Positions 25,137 to 34,397 are shown, counted from the first letter of the stretch. The stretch is 64,000 bases of DNA from JACZUI01 sp965216725 (GCA_965216725.1 CBDCGI010000016.1:62001-126000); one strand, 5' to 3'. Notes: generated from the letters alone by a model not told the origin. Translations and numbers: made by a program.

Positions 25137-26246
25137 TCAGGCAGCCCCTTCGTCGAGCTGCTCGATGAGTTTCGCCAATCGGCCGGTGCAGGTCTCGAGG
25201 TCGGCCGGGGGCAATAGCTCGACCAGCTGGTTGGTCGCGGAACGGAGGGCGGCTCCAGCAGGGTTGTCTTCGTTGACGACGACCGGTCTTCCCGTATCGC
25301 CACCGATTACAACTCCGGGCTCCAGGGGGATCGAGCCGATGAGTGGCACTGCGATGTCGTCGGCAAGCCGCTGACCTCCGCCGTGGCCGAACGCATCTCC
25401 GGTCATGTTCTCGATCACTCCGATGACGGGCATGTGCGATCGTCGGGCCATGTCGGCGACGCGAATCGCCACCTTTTGCGCCGCCTGCTGGGGAGTGGTC
25501 ACCACAACCATCTCAGCCTGCGGCAATAGCCGGGTCAGAGCCATCTGAATATCGCCCGTTCCGGGTGGCATGTCGATGACGAGATAGTCCAGCTCACCCC
25601 ACTCCACCTGGGTCAGGAACTGCTCCAATGCCTTCGACAGCATCAGCCCGCGCCACATGAGAGCGGTCTCTTCGGAGTCGATGATCAAGCCCGTGGAGAC
25701 CACGTGCACCCCGTACGCTTCGACGGGCTGGATCAGCTGTGACGAAGCATCGGCTTCGAGACGATCCTCCACGCCGAGCATGCGCGGCGTGGAGAATCCC
25801 CAGATGTCGCCGTCGAGTAGCCCGGTCTTGAATCCTCGGTCGGCCAGCGACACCGCAATGTTCACGGCGATGGTCGACTTCCCAACTCCGCCTTTGCCGG
25901 AGCTGACGGCCACTACTCGTGTCGTGGGGGAGACGTTGGTGGGCTCGGCATTGTCGCGGGCACGCTTCCGGGCAACCGACATCAGGTTTGCCCTTTGGCT
26001 CTTGGTCATGGCCGTGATCCGCACCACGACGTCGTCGACGTCCGGCATCGACAGCACCCGGCGCCGTGCGTCATTCTCGATCTGGTCGCGAAGGGGACAT
26101 TCGGCGATTGTGAGGGCAATGCCGAGCTCTACGTTGCCGGCCGCAATGGAGACATGACTCACCATCCCCAGCTCGACGATGTTTCCTCCGAGCTCGGGAT
26201 CGTTGACACCCTCCAATGTGGTGAGGACCGCATCTTCGGTGAGCAT
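25137..26246 (-). CDS. mrp: Mrp/ApbC iron-sulfur cluster carrier ATPase
   Basis: 369 residues. The N-terminal MIP18/DUF59 domain (about 1-85) includes LEGVNDPELGGNIVELGMV. The ParA-like ATPase has the deviant Walker A SSGKGGVGKSTIAVN (about 113-127), DGDIWGFS and VIDMPPGTGD. The protein carries 4Fe-4S clusters to target enzymes. The usual CxxC motif after ENM is absent: the text goes ENMTGDAFGHGGG, as in several actinobacterial members. It is divergent from an IscA-like gene, consistent with a shared Fe-S role. Confidence 0.93.
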   Translation of the reverse strand: MLTEDAVLTTLEGVNDPELGGNIVELGMVSHVSIAAGNVELGIALTIAECPLRDQIENDARRRVLSMPDVDDVVVRITAMTKSQRANLMSVARKRARDNAEPTNVSPTTRVVAVSSGKGGVGKSTIAVNIAVSLADRGFKTGLLDGDIWGFSTPRMLGVEDRLEADASSQLIQPVEAYGVHVVSTGLIIDSEETALMWRGLMLSKALEQFLTQVEWGELDYLVIDMPPGTGDIQMALTRLLPQAEMVVVTTPQQAAQKVAIRVADMARRSHMPVIGVIENMTGDAFGHGGGQRLADDIAVPLIGSIPLEPGVVIGGDTGRPVVVNEDNPAGAALRSATNQLVELLPPADLETCTGRLAKLIEQLDEGAA

Positions 26247-26335
26247 GCCGTCATGGTAATTTCCACTATGGCGATAGGGGGAATAGCCCTTTGCCGGATT
26301 GCGGTTAGAATTGTCGTAAGCAACCAGGTGTAGGG

Positions 26336-26698
26336 ATGACCCAGGTACTGAGCATCAAATCGAGCCGGCCAGAGAAGACCGTGAACCTCACGGATCTGGC
26401 CACCCAAAAGGTCGCGGAGTTGATCTCGGCAGAAACAGAGCCGAACCTCGCTCTCCGGATGGCCGTTCGTCCCGGCGGCTGCAGCGGCTTCTCGTATGAG
26501 ATGTACTTCGACAGCCAGGTGGACGATGGGGACATCGTCGAGGAGTTCGGGAATGTCAAAGTGGTCGTCGACCCGCAAAGCGCGGAGATGATCAAGGGGT
26601 CCACTCTCGACTACAAAGATGGGTTGATGGAGACCGGCTTCTCCATAAACAATCCCAACGTTCAGCGCACCTGCGGGTGTGGCAACTCGTTCTCTTAG
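26336..26698 (+). CDS. A-type iron-sulfur carrier (ErpA/IscA family)
   Basis: 120 residues. The HesB/IscA fold is shown by VNLTDLATQKVAELI, RPGGCSGFSYEMYFD and the C-terminal CGCGNSFS. The three Cys ligands (one in GGCSG, two in CGCG) are intact. It transfers Fe-S clusters from the scaffold to client proteins. The DUF-like length and sequence fit actinobacterial ErpA. It stands divergent from mrp with an 89-bp shared control region. Confidence 0.93.
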   Translation: MTQVLSIKSSRPEKTVNLTDLATQKVAELISAETEPNLALRMAVRPGGCSGFSYEMYFDSQVDDGDIVEEFGNVKVVVDPQSAEMIKGSTLDYKDGLMETGFSINNPNVQRTCGCGNSFS

Positions 26699-26776
26699 CC
26701 GCCCGGAACGATTCCGCTATCGTCGCAACCCCCTGCCGCGTCCGAAGCGCGGCCAATCACTGATCAAGGAGTGGTT

Positions 26777-27232
26777 TTGAAACGATCGAGATATGCGTTG
26801 CTGGCTCTCGTTGGCTTGGTGCTTGCCGCCTGCGGCAACGCCGGCGAGGACGTGAGCGACGGGACCTTCTGGAGCGTGGTCCTCTGGATGATCTGGCTGT
26901 TCTTCATCATGATGTTCTTCTGGATGTTCGTGACGGTGCTTGCCGACCTCTGGACTGACAAAGAGGCAAGTGGAGGATCCAAAGCCGGTTGGACGATCTT
27001 GATCGTCCTATTGCCGCTTCTCGGCATCCTGATCTACCTCATCGCCCGCGGCGACGGCATGAACCAACGTGCCATGGCGAAAGCGGCGGCAGCCCAGGAG
27101 GCTCAGGAGAGCTATATCCGTGAAGTCGCGGGGAGTCCCGCCGACGAGCTGGCCAAGCTCGCCGACCTCAAAGACAAAGGCCTCCTCTCCGAAGAAGAGT
27201 TCGATTCGGCAAAGGCCAAGCTCCTCAGCTGA
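26777..27232 (+). CDS. membrane protein with PLDc_N-like and SHOCT segments
   Basis: About 151 residues from TTG 26777, which has AAGGAG 5 bp upstream; GTG 26771 would overlap that site. A signal-like helix ends in a lipobox (LAAC). Two long hydrophobic helices follow (VVLWMIWLFFIMMFFWMF and WTILIVLLPLLGILIYLIARG), the second like the PLDc_N domain. The C-terminus (ELAKLADLKDKGLLSEEEFDSAKAKLL) is a SHOCT motif that often serves oligomerisation. The role is unknown; it may act in envelope stress. Confidence 0.75.
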   Translation: MKRSRYALLALVGLVLAACGNAGEDVSDGTFWSVVLWMIWLFFIMMFFWMFVTVLADLWTDKEASGGSKAGWTILIVLLPLLGILIYLIARGDGMNQRAMAKAAAAQEAQESYIREVAGSPADELAKLADLKDKGLLSEEEFDSAKAKLLS

Positions 27233-27254
27233 ATCGGGTAACAACGCTAAAGAC

Positions 27255-27286
27255 GAAGGGCCTGTGTTGAACGGGCCCTTCTTCTT
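27255..27286 (+). terminator. Rho-independent terminator
   Basis: GAAGGGCC and GGCCCTTC pair perfectly around an 11-nt loop and are followed by TTCTT, 22 bp after the SHOCT gene. Confidence 0.75.
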
Positions 27287-27346
27287 GGTGAATGGTGAAC
27301 CAGTGAGTCCGGTACTCTCCGATCTGCCCTGCGTTAGGAGTGCAGA

Positions 27347-27727
27347 TTGCCCAAGGCCGTCCCCCCAACCCCTTCAGCTCCAGACCCGGTGGGCCCGTAT
27401 TCAGTGGCAACCGAGGCTGGAGGTCTTGTGTTTCTCAGCGGTCAGGTCGCCCAGGTTCCGGGCGGTGGCAGCCTGGTCGACTCCGATGTGCAGGAGCAAA
27501 CCCGGCAAGTGATGAAAAACGTCGGTGCGGTACTCGGTGATCTCGGGCTCGGCTTCGCCGACATCGCCAAGACGACGGTATTCCTGGCCGACATGGGTGA
27601 CTATCCGGCAGTCAACGAGGTGTATAAGGAGTTCTTCGTCGGTTCTCCTCCAGCCAGAGCCGCCATTCAGGCCGGAGCACTTCCAGCAGGATTCAAGGTC
27701 GAGATAGAGGTGGTTGCGGCGCGATGA
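27347..27727 (+). CDS. RidA-family (Rid/YjgF) protein
   Basis: 126 residues from TTG 27347, with AGGAG 6 bp upstream. The RidA features are PVGPYSVATEAGGLVFLSGQV, a TRQVMKNVGAVL helix, and PPARAAIQAGALPAGFKVEIEVVA, where the Arg binds the imine carboxylate. RidA proteins deaminate reactive enamine/imine intermediates such as 2-aminoacrylate. It is coupled (ATGA) to an aldehyde dehydrogenase, suggesting a shared amino-acid catabolic pathway. Confidence 0.9.
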   Translation: MPKAVPPTPSAPDPVGPYSVATEAGGLVFLSGQVAQVPGGGSLVDSDVQEQTRQVMKNVGAVLGDLGLGFADIAKTTVFLADMGDYPAVNEVYKEFFVGSPPARAAIQAGALPAGFKVEIEVVAAR

Positions 27728-29238
27728 CAACGAGTGAGATCTTCAGTGCTTTGGGTCTCGAGGAGACCAACAGCGGCGTCTATGCCGGGGGATGGGTCGA
27801 AGCAACCGGGGAAGAGGTGACGGTCGAGAATCCGTCTTCCGGGGAAGCTTTGGCGAAGGTGACGATGGCCTCAGCCGAAGAGTACGAACGGGTCGTCGCC
27901 AGCTCCGTCGAGACGTTCGACAGGTGGCGGATGCTGCCGGCGCCAAAACGGGGCGACCATGTCAGACGTCTCGGCGTCGCCCTGAGGGACAACATCGACG
28001 CCCTCGGAGCGCTGGTCACCATGGAGATGGGCAAGATCCTCCCCGAGGGCGTGGGTGAGGTGCAGGAGATGGTCGACATCTGTGACTTCGCAGTCGGCCT
28101 CTCACGCCAGCTCTACGGAAACACCATGGCTTCGGAAAGGCCGATGCATCGAATGTACGAGCATTGGCATCCCCTCGGCCCCGTCGGCGTCATCTCCGCC
28201 TTCAACTTTCCCGTAGCTGTCTGGTCGTGGAACTCGACAATCGCGGCGGTTTGCGGCGACACCGTGGTCTGGAAGCCATCGGAGAGGACACCGCTGACGG
28301 CGATCGCCGTCACCAAGATCGCTGCCGAGGTCATGAGCGGCACTGGATTTGAAGGCGTGTTCAACTTGGCGGTCGGAGACGGCGAGACGGTTGGCAGCAG
28401 AATGACCGCCGATGGCCGCCTCCCTCTGATATCGGCCACGGGGTCTTGTGCCATGGGGAAGATCGTCGGCCCTGCAGTTGCTCGGCGCATGGGCCGGTCG
28501 ATTCTGGAGCTCGGTGGCAACAACGCGATAATCGTGATGGACGACGCCGACCTGGAATTGGCGGTCAGGGCGGTCCTCTTCTCCGCTGTCGGCACTGCCG
28601 GTCAACGCTGTACGACTCTGCGCAGGCTTCTGGTCCACTCCGCAGTTGCCGACAAGATGATCGATCGCTTGGTCGACGCCTACAAACAGATAGCGATCGG
28701 TGATCCCATGGCCGATGGCACCGTCATGGGCCCGGTGGTTTCCGAGGCTGCTATCGAGCAGATGATGCGTTCGCTGGATGTGGCCCGAGAGCAAGGAGCG
28801 CGAATCGTCAGCGGTGGCAACCGGATCGATCGACCGGGTCATTGGGTGGAGCCGACGATTGCCGTGGTCCCGCGAGATGCGTCGATAACCCAGCAGGAGA
28901 CTTTTGCCCCGATCCTGTGGGTCATCGAGTTCGACACCCTCGAAGAGGCCATCGAGATCCAGAACGGAGTCACCCAGGGCCTCTCTTCGGCGATCTTCAC
29001 GGAATCGGTGAGGAACGCTGAGCGGTTCCTGAGCCATATCGGCTCCGACTGTGGGATCGCCAACGTCAACATCGGCACTTCGGGAGCGGAAATCGGAGGC
29101 GCTTTCGGTGGGGAGAAGGAGACCGGTGGGGGTCGGGAGGCCGGCTCCGACGCCTGGAAGGCCTACATGCGTCGGCAGACGACCACGATCAATTGGGGCG
29201 ACGATCTGCCCCTTGCCCAAGGCATCGAATTCGGCTGA
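27724..29238 (+). CDS. aldehyde dehydrogenase, ALDH7-like
   Basis: 504 residues. NAD-binding and catalytic features are GVISAFNFPVAVWSWNSTIA, KPSERTPLTA, GSCAMGK, the Glu in LELGGNNAI and the nucleophilic Cys in GQRCTTLRRL. Gly-Gly-Ala-Phe-Gly-Gly-Glu near the C-terminus and the overall length fit the ALDH7 (alpha-aminoadipic semialdehyde dehydrogenase) group, which acts in lysine degradation. It overlaps the RidA gene and is 1 bp from a methyltransferase gene. The specific substrate is inferred from family only. Confidence 0.9.
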   Translation: MTTSEIFSALGLEETNSGVYAGGWVEATGEEVTVENPSSGEALAKVTMASAEEYERVVASSVETFDRWRMLPAPKRGDHVRRLGVALRDNIDALGALVTMEMGKILPEGVGEVQEMVDICDFAVGLSRQLYGNTMASERPMHRMYEHWHPLGPVGVISAFNFPVAVWSWNSTIAAVCGDTVVWKPSERTPLTAIAVTKIAAEVMSGTGFEGVFNLAVGDGETVGSRMTADGRLPLISATGSCAMGKIVGPAVARRMGRSILELGGNNAIIVMDDADLELAVRAVLFSAVGTAGQRCTTLRRLLVHSAVADKMIDRLVDAYKQIAIGDPMADGTVMGPVVSEAAIEQMMRSLDVAREQGARIVSGGNRIDRPGHWVEPTIAVVPRDASITQQETFAPILWVIEFDTLEEAIEIQNGVTQGLSSAIFTESVRNAERFLSHIGSDCGIANVNIGTSGAEIGGAFGGEKETGGGREAGSDAWKAYMRRQTTTINWGDDLPLAQGIEFG

Positions 29239-29239
29239 G

Positions 29240-29821
29240 ATGGATTCGGCAGCGTGGAACGAGCGCTATAGGTCCGCCGATCGGCTGTGGACAGCTGAGC
29301 CCAACCTATTCGTCAAGGACCGGCTAGCCGGCGCCGCTCCGGGGCGTGGTGTGGATCTCGCGGGAGGCGACGGGCGGAATGCCATCTGGCTCGCATCTAA
29401 AGGCTGGAGCATGGTGGCGGTTGATTTCGCAGAGGCTGCGTTGGAGCGGGGGAGGGCTATCACCGACGAGGTGGAGTTTGTCCGGGCGGACGTCACCGAT
29501 TGGGAGCCCGACACCGAGCAGGATCTGGTCTTGATCGCCTATCTCCATCTCGAGAGCTCATCTCTTGAACAAGTGGTGCGTCGGGCCGAGAGCTGGCTGG
29601 CGCCGGGTGGCGAGTTGTTCATGATTGGCCACGATCGCTCGAACCTCGAGCTGGGGCATGGCGGTCCGCAGTACCTCGAGATCCTCTGGGACCTGGATCT
29701 CTTGATCTCCTGGTCCAGCGGCGATCTCGTGGAGTCAGCGGTGGTTCGCCGTCCGGTGGAGACCGACGACGGAGTCGCATTTGCGCTCGATACGCTGGTG
29801 AGAGTTCGGCGGCGAGCCTGA
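29240..29821 (+). CDS. class I SAM-dependent methyltransferase
   Basis: 193 residues from ATG 29240, immediately after the aldehyde dehydrogenase stop. The AdoMet-binding motif is GRGVDLAGGDGRNAIWLASKG, followed by VAVDFAEAAL and EFVRADVTDWEP. WNERY near the start is typical of the TehB-like/thiopurine-like small methyltransferases. The substrate is unknown. Its stop meets the end of the convergent trans-sulfuration gene, with 1 bp or less between them. Confidence 0.88.
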   Translation: MDSAAWNERYRSADRLWTAEPNLFVKDRLAGAAPGRGVDLAGGDGRNAIWLASKGWSMVAVDFAEAALERGRAITDEVEFVRADVTDWEPDTEQDLVLIAYLHLESSSLEQVVRRAESWLAPGGELFMIGHDRSNLELGHGGPQYLEILWDLDLLISWSSGDLVESAVVRRPVETDDGVAFALDTLVRVRRRA

Positions 29822-30982
29822 TCAGACCGAATCGAGGCCCTTGTCGAGGGCACCGATCAAGTCTTCAGCATCCTCGAGGCCAACCGAGAGTCTCACCAGG
29901 CCGTCGGTGATACCAACGGCGATGCGCTCGGCCTCAGGCACCGAGGCGTGGGTCATGGTCACCGGATGGGTCATGAGCGATTCCACCGAGCCCAAGTTCT
30001 CGGCGAGGCTCCACAACCCGACGTTCTTCATCAGCCGTTTGCCCGCCTCTGCTCCTCCAGCAACCTCGAAGCAGACAATGGCGCCGTGCCCTCCGGCTTG
30101 CTTCTTTGACACTTCGTGGCCGGGATCGGAGGACAGGCCCGGGTAAGAGACGTGTGCCACCTTGGGGTGGGCCTCGAGGAATGCGGCGATGGCATGAGCG
30201 TTGGCCGACTGGCGGTCCATCCGCTCGCTCAGGGTCTTGATCCCCTGGAGCGTCAGCCAGGCCACAAATGGCGACATGATCAACCCGGCGGAGAGACGTG
30301 CAAACTCGATCCTCTCCTGGAGTGACCGGTCATCGGTGACCACAGCCCCACCCAGTGTCGCGTTGTGGCCGTCGAGGAACTTGGTCGTGGAGTGGATGAC
30401 GACGTCGGCTCCTAACTCGAGGGGGCGCTGGTAGTAGGGGGTGAGGAAAGTGTTGTCGGTGACGTGGACCAAGCCTTTCTCGGAGCAGATCGCCGAAATC
30501 GCGGCCAGGTCGGTCACCTTGAGGGTCGGGTTGGCAGGAGTCTCGGTGAAGACAAGCTTGGTCTTGTCGGTGACTGCGGATTCGACATCATCGGGTGAGC
30601 TGGTGTCGACGAAGCTGACTTCGACACCGAACCTGGTCAGAAACTGGTCTGCGAAGCGGTAGGTCCCGCCATAGACGACGTCGCCGATGATGACGTGGTC
30701 ACCCGCCTCCAGAAGTGCCAGGAAGACGGCAAGCGTCGCCGCCATGCCGGAGCTGTATGCGGTTGCGCCCGAGCCGCCTTCGAGGACCGCGACCTTCTTT
30801 TCGAAGGCGCTCACGGTGGGGTTGCCTCCTCGGGCGTAGGAGTAGCCCAGATCCATGTAGGCGTCCACGGACTCTTGGACGAACGTCGTCGCCTGGTGGA
30901 TTGGGGTCAAGATGGCCCCGGTGGTCGGATCTGGCTCCACTCCGGCGTGGACCTGGTCAGTGCGAAAACCCATTCCGGCCAT
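29822..30982 (-). CDS. cystathionine gamma-synthase/lyase family PLP enzyme
   Basis: 386 residues. Cys/Met metabolism PLP enzyme with TPIHQATTFVQES, YSYARGGNPT, EGGSGATAYSSGMAA, a VVYGGTYR segment, DNTFLTPYYQRPLELGADVV and the PLP lysine in HSTTKFLDGHN. It would make or cleave cystathionine, or act as an O-acyl-homoserine sulfhydrylase; sequence alone does not separate these. The start may be 30982 or the ATG at 30973. It lies 33 bp after glnR on the same strand, so read-through from the nitrogen genes is possible. Confidence 0.9.
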   Translation of the reverse strand: MAGMGFRTDQVHAGVEPDPTTGAILTPIHQATTFVQESVDAYMDLGYSYARGGNPTVSAFEKKVAVLEGGSGATAYSSGMAATLAVFLALLEAGDHVIIGDVVYGGTYRFADQFLTRFGVEVSFVDTSSPDDVESAVTDKTKLVFTETPANPTLKVTDLAAISAICSEKGLVHVTDNTFLTPYYQRPLELGADVVIHSTTKFLDGHNATLGGAVVTDDRSLQERIEFARLSAGLIMSPFVAWLTLQGIKTLSERMDRQSANAHAIAAFLEAHPKVAHVSYPGLSSDPGHEVSKKQAGGHGAIVCFEVAGGAEAGKRLMKNVGLWSLAENLGSVESLMTHPVTMTHASVPEAERIAVGITDGLVRLSVGLEDAEDLIGALDKGLDSV

Positions 30983-31015
30983 TGTGGTCGCTTCTGCCGC
31001 CTCCCGGCAACGCCG

Positions 31016-31648
31016 TCAGCCGAAGCGGTAGCCGACCGATCGGACTGTGCTGATCCAGCTTGACCTCTCCTCGCCGAGCTTGGCGCGGAGCCGTCTGACA
31101 TGAACGTCGACGGTTCGTGCTCCCCCGTAATAGTCGTAGCCCCAGACCTTCGAAAGGAGTTGTTCCCGCGACCAAACCCGGGATGGGTTCTCCACCAAGA
31201 ATCGCAACAGTTCCCACTCCATGAACGTCAGGTCCAGAGGTGATGCCGCGACGGTCGCCTGGTATGTCAACAGGTTCAGTTCGAGATCTTTGAAGGTCAG
31301 CAAGTCACCTGTCACCACGCCCGGGGTCAGACGCCCCAACCTGAGACGCATCTCGATGGGGTTGACCGGGGAGATCACGAAGTCGGCCACGAAGTCGGCA
31401 GACTCCATCAAGGGCAGCTGTCCTGTCTCGACGACCAGCATCACAGGCAGACCGACATCTTCGACGATGCGAGAGATCTCTCGTAGCCGCCTCATTGGCT
31501 GATCACCCAATTCCACCAGCAGCACATCTGCATCCGCCACCAGGTCGGGTGGGTCCAGTTCCCCGAGGCTAACTATCGATGCGCCGGCGAGACCGATGCC
31601 GTCCAGCGTTCCCTCCGAAAGGTCCTCGGGATAGGCCGCGACGATCAC
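31016..31648 (-). CDS. glnR: GlnR-like OmpR-family nitrogen regulator
   Basis: 210 residues from GTG 31648, which overlaps the glnA stop (GTGA). The N-terminal receiver-like domain lacks the usual phospho-Asp context (ADVLLVELGDQP) and acidic triad, as in the orphan GlnR proteins. The C-terminal winged helix is standard: LLTFKDLELNLLTYQATV, LTFMEWELLRFLVENPSRVWSREQLLSKVWGYDY, VDVHVRRLRAKLG and a final VRSVGYRFG. GlnR controls glnA, amtB and other nitrogen genes in actinobacteria. Linkage to glnA supports the name. Confidence 0.85.
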   Translation of the reverse strand: MIVAAYPEDLSEGTLDGIGLAGASIVSLGELDPPDLVADADVLLVELGDQPMRRLREISRIVEDVGLPVMLVVETGQLPLMESADFVADFVISPVNPIEMRLRLGRLTPGVVTGDLLTFKDLELNLLTYQATVAASPLDLTFMEWELLRFLVENPSRVWSREQLLSKVWGYDYYGGARTVDVHVRRLRAKLGEERSSWISTVRSVGYRFG

Positions 31649-32970
31649 AAGACGGGTAGGTAGGTCTCCAATTCGAAGCGGGAGACATGATGCTGGAAGC
31701 GGTCCCACTCATTCCTCTTGTTCCGGAGGAACCAGTCGAACAGGTGCTCACCCAAGGCCTCTGCCACCAACTCCGACCGCTGCATGATGTCGAGTGCCTC
31801 CGAAAGCGTGGATGGCAGACGATGCGCTCCGGCCGCCGCCAGTTCCGAGGGCGTGAGCCGGCTGACATCGGCGGCGATTTCCGGCGGGAGCTCGTAGCCT
31901 TCCCGGATCCCGTTGAGACCGGCTGCAAGGAGCACCGAAAGTGCGAGGTATGGGTTGCAGGCGGCATCTGCCGCCCGGTATTCGATGCGCACGCTGGAGG
32001 GTTTCCCCTTCTTGACCGAGGGCACTCGGACCAGGGCCGATTGGTTGTTCCTGGCCCAGGAGATGTAGATCGGGGCGTCGAATCCCGAGACGAGACGTTT
32101 GTAAGAGTTGACCCATTGATTGGTCACGGCCGTCATCTCTGCGGCATGTGTGAGGAGCCCAGCGATGAAAGCCTGCCCCACTTTGGAGAGATGGCCTTGT
32201 GTTCCGGGCTCGTGGAAAGCGTTGTTCTCCCCTTCGAATAGGGAGAGGTGGAGGTGCATGCCCGAGCCGTCGTAGTCCTCGAGCGGCTTGGGCATGAACG
32301 TCGCATAGATGTCGTGTTTGAGCGCAACCTCTTTGACCGTGAGACGAGCGGTCATGATGTTGTCTGCCATGGTCAGGGCATCGGTGTAGCGGGCGATGAT
32401 CTCGTGTTGGCTGGGTGCGACTTCGTGATGAGAGTGCTCGATGGGGATGCCCATGTGCTCCAAGGCGTTGATTGTGCTGCGTCGGTACTCCTGGGCCACA
32501 TCCAGTGGTGTCAAATCGAAATAGCCACCCTGGTCCAAGACTTGGGGCTCGGGACCGGAGTCCTTGAAGTAGAAGAACTCGAGCTCCGGAGCCGCGTTGA
32601 AGGTGTATCCCATCTCGGAGGCACGCTCCAGGTTCCGCTTCAGGACTGTTCTCGGGTCACCTGAGAACGGCTCTCCGTCCGGGGTGAAGATGTCACAGAA
32701 CATGCGTGCCACCGGCTGGTCGGCCCGCCAGGGGAGAACGGCGAAGGTGGAGGCATCGGGGACGGCGAGCATGTCGGCCTCCTGCACTCGGGCGTATCCG
32801 TCGATGGCCGATCCGTCGAAGGTCATGCCCTCTTCGAACGCCACCTCGAGCTCGGCAGGGCTGATCGAGACCGACTTGAGGAACCCCTGGACGTCGGTGA
32901 ACCAGAGCCGGACGAAGCGGATGCCCCGCTCCTCGACAGTGCGGAGCACGTAGTCGGCCTGTTTGGTCAC
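31645..32970 (-). CDS. glnA: glutamine synthetase type I (alpha form)
   Basis: 441 residues, GTG start. ATP-dependent amidation of glutamate to glutamine. Family segments are VRLWFTDVQGFLKSVSI, MTFDGSAIDGYARV, APELEFFYF, HHEVAPSQHEIIARY, GSGMHLHLSL and RIEYRAADAACNPYLALS. Its length and the lack of the adenylylation-loop NLYDLPP motif place it in GSI-alpha, controlled by feedback and transcription and not by GlnE. It starts 10 bp after a whiB gene and overlaps glnR, forming a likely operon. Confidence 0.93.
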   Translation of the reverse strand: MTKQADYVLRTVEERGIRFVRLWFTDVQGFLKSVSISPAELEVAFEEGMTFDGSAIDGYARVQEADMLAVPDASTFAVLPWRADQPVARMFCDIFTPDGEPFSGDPRTVLKRNLERASEMGYTFNAAPELEFFYFKDSGPEPQVLDQGGYFDLTPLDVAQEYRRSTINALEHMGIPIEHSHHEVAPSQHEIIARYTDALTMADNIMTARLTVKEVALKHDIYATFMPKPLEDYDGSGMHLHLSLFEGENNAFHEPGTQGHLSKVGQAFIAGLLTHAAEMTAVTNQWVNSYKRLVSGFDAPIYISWARNNQSALVRVPSVKKGKPSSVRIEYRAADAACNPYLALSVLLAAGLNGIREGYELPPEIAADVSRLTPSELAAAGAHRLPSTLSEALDIMQRSELVAEALGEHLFDWFLRNKRNEWDRFQHHVSRFELETYLPVL

Positions 32971-32980
32971 AGTGGTCGCG

Positions 32981-33265
32981 TCACGCCGTCCGTCGACGGG
33001 CGGCGAGCCACCTTCGTCGCAGCGAGCGGCGTTCTTCCTCGGTTGTCCCGCCCCAGATGCCGGACCGCTGGTTGGTCTCCAAGGCGTAGGCGATGCAGTC
33101 TTCGCTCACCCGGCAGATGGAACAGATGGCTCTGGCGCGCTCGATCGTTCGCTCGTCAGCGTCACCGGCAGGAAAGAACATCTCGTGGGGATACGGTGCA
33201 CATGCCGCATAGTTCTTCCAGTCGGCGCCCACTTTGCGGTCGAGAGCGATTGAATCTCGGGTCAC
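32981..33265 (-). CDS. WhiB-family iron-sulfur regulator
   Basis: About 94 residues from GTG 33265; a TTG at 33313 would add 16, and neither has a clear ribosome site. The first Cys is in WKNYAACAP, followed by ICSICRVSEDC for the other three ligands, then SGIWGGTTEEERRSLRRRW, the GVWGG turn and basic DNA-binding tail. The domain order matches WhiB. It is only 10 bp upstream of glnA, a placement that suggests redox or oxygen signals feed into nitrogen assimilation. Confidence 0.9.
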   Translation of the reverse strand: MTRDSIALDRKVGADWKNYAACAPYPHEMFFPAGDADERTIERARAICSICRVSEDCIAYALETNQRSGIWGGTTEEERRSLRRRWLAARRRTA

Positions 33266-33351
33266 ACCCCGAGTTTGGCTGTGATCGGGCGCAAATCCAA
33301 GACCAATTTTCAAGCCCGGACCGGTGGATTCGATTCGGTGGGTTTGGGCGC

Positions 33352-34320
33352 TCAGCCCTGACTCTCGTCGTCGGACACGCCGTCGTCAGTTGACGGTGGG
33401 GCCGCGTCGGGGTCTTCTTCGCCCCCTTCTTCGTCATCAACCTCGTCCTGTTCGGCTGCTGCAGTCATGCCTCCCGCGGCTGCGGCTCCGCCCGCTGCGG
33501 CTCCGTCCACATCGGGTTCGCCAAGATCGGAGAGGTCGCCCGAGCCCTCTTCGAAGCCGGCATCGCCGCCGTGGCGACGCATGAAAAGGATGAGCAAGAG
33601 CAAGAGGAGGAGAAGCGCCAACGCCAAAGCGACCTTGGACACGGTGCTCTCGAAGATGCCGTCCGAAGTCAGCAGAACGAAGCCAAACCCGTCGCAGACG
33701 TCGATTCCATCGGTGGCGATGAAACCACCGACTTCGAAGACGCCTCGAAGCTCTTGACCGGTGGCGCTTGTGACCTCTTGGATGTATGCGGTGAGGTCGG
33801 TGATGGTGTCCGAGCTCCCGGGGCTCTCGCCTTCATTGGGGTCGCCGCCGTCTGCGATGGGGATGTTGAACCCGGCGAACCCCACGTAGATTTCCCAGTT
33901 GTGATCCGTGATGGGGGGAGACGACTGGGCCTGCCAGCTCAAAGTCCCGTTCGGATCGATGCGGAACGGGTCGTTTCTCGACGTGTCGGTAACGCTGGTC
34001 TCGTCGGGCACCGATGATTGTGCGGTGACCGTGCAAGGCCCGTTCAACTCACCGTTCTCACTTGCTGCGCCGGCCCCGAACGCGCCGACCACAAGCAGGA
34101 GAACTCCGAGCAGCAAAGGCGTGATCATCGAGAACCGGTTGGCAACGGCGCGGCCAGCACGGCCCAGCCATGTCCCTAACAGCCCGAAAAGTCCGACCAG
34201 GCCGAAGACGAGCAATCGGTCGAGCGGCCAGACGCCCTCCTGTTGGAGGAGCACGGCTACCGCAAGTCCGAGAAGCATCCCGAGTATGAGTCCGGTCCAG
34301 GGTCTGGCTGTACGCATCAT
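33352..34320 (-). CDS. membrane protein of unknown function
   Basis: 322 residues. Three N-terminal helices (about 9-26, 35-52 and 63-85) are followed by an extracytoplasmic domain (about 88-225) with two Cys. Then come a very leucine-rich helix (ALALALLLLLLLLILF-like, about 228-247), an RRHGG stop-transfer, and an acidic Ala/Gly/Asp/Glu-rich cytoplasmic tail. I do not recognise the family. The soluble domain contains NWEIYVGFAGFNIP. It is divergent from a TetR regulator, 77 bp away. Confidence 0.7.
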   Translation of the reverse strand: MMRTARPWTGLILGMLLGLAVAVLLQQEGVWPLDRLLVFGLVGLFGLLGTWLGRAGRAVANRFSMITPLLLGVLLLVVGAFGAGAASENGELNGPCTVTAQSSVPDETSVTDTSRNDPFRIDPNGTLSWQAQSSPPITDHNWEIYVGFAGFNIPIADGGDPNEGESPGSSDTITDLTAYIQEVTSATGQELRGVFEVGGFIATDGIDVCDGFGFVLLTSDGIFESTVSKVALALALLLLLLLLILFMRRHGGDAGFEEGSGDLSDLGEPDVDGAAAGGAAAAGGMTAAAEQDEVDDEEGGEEDPDAAPPSTDDGVSDDESQG

Positions 34321-34397
34321 TCCTCCTGGCCCACAACGCTATACGATCCACTGCGGGCCCCGACGTCATTTCACTCGGCGCGGGATAGCCTGTTGCC

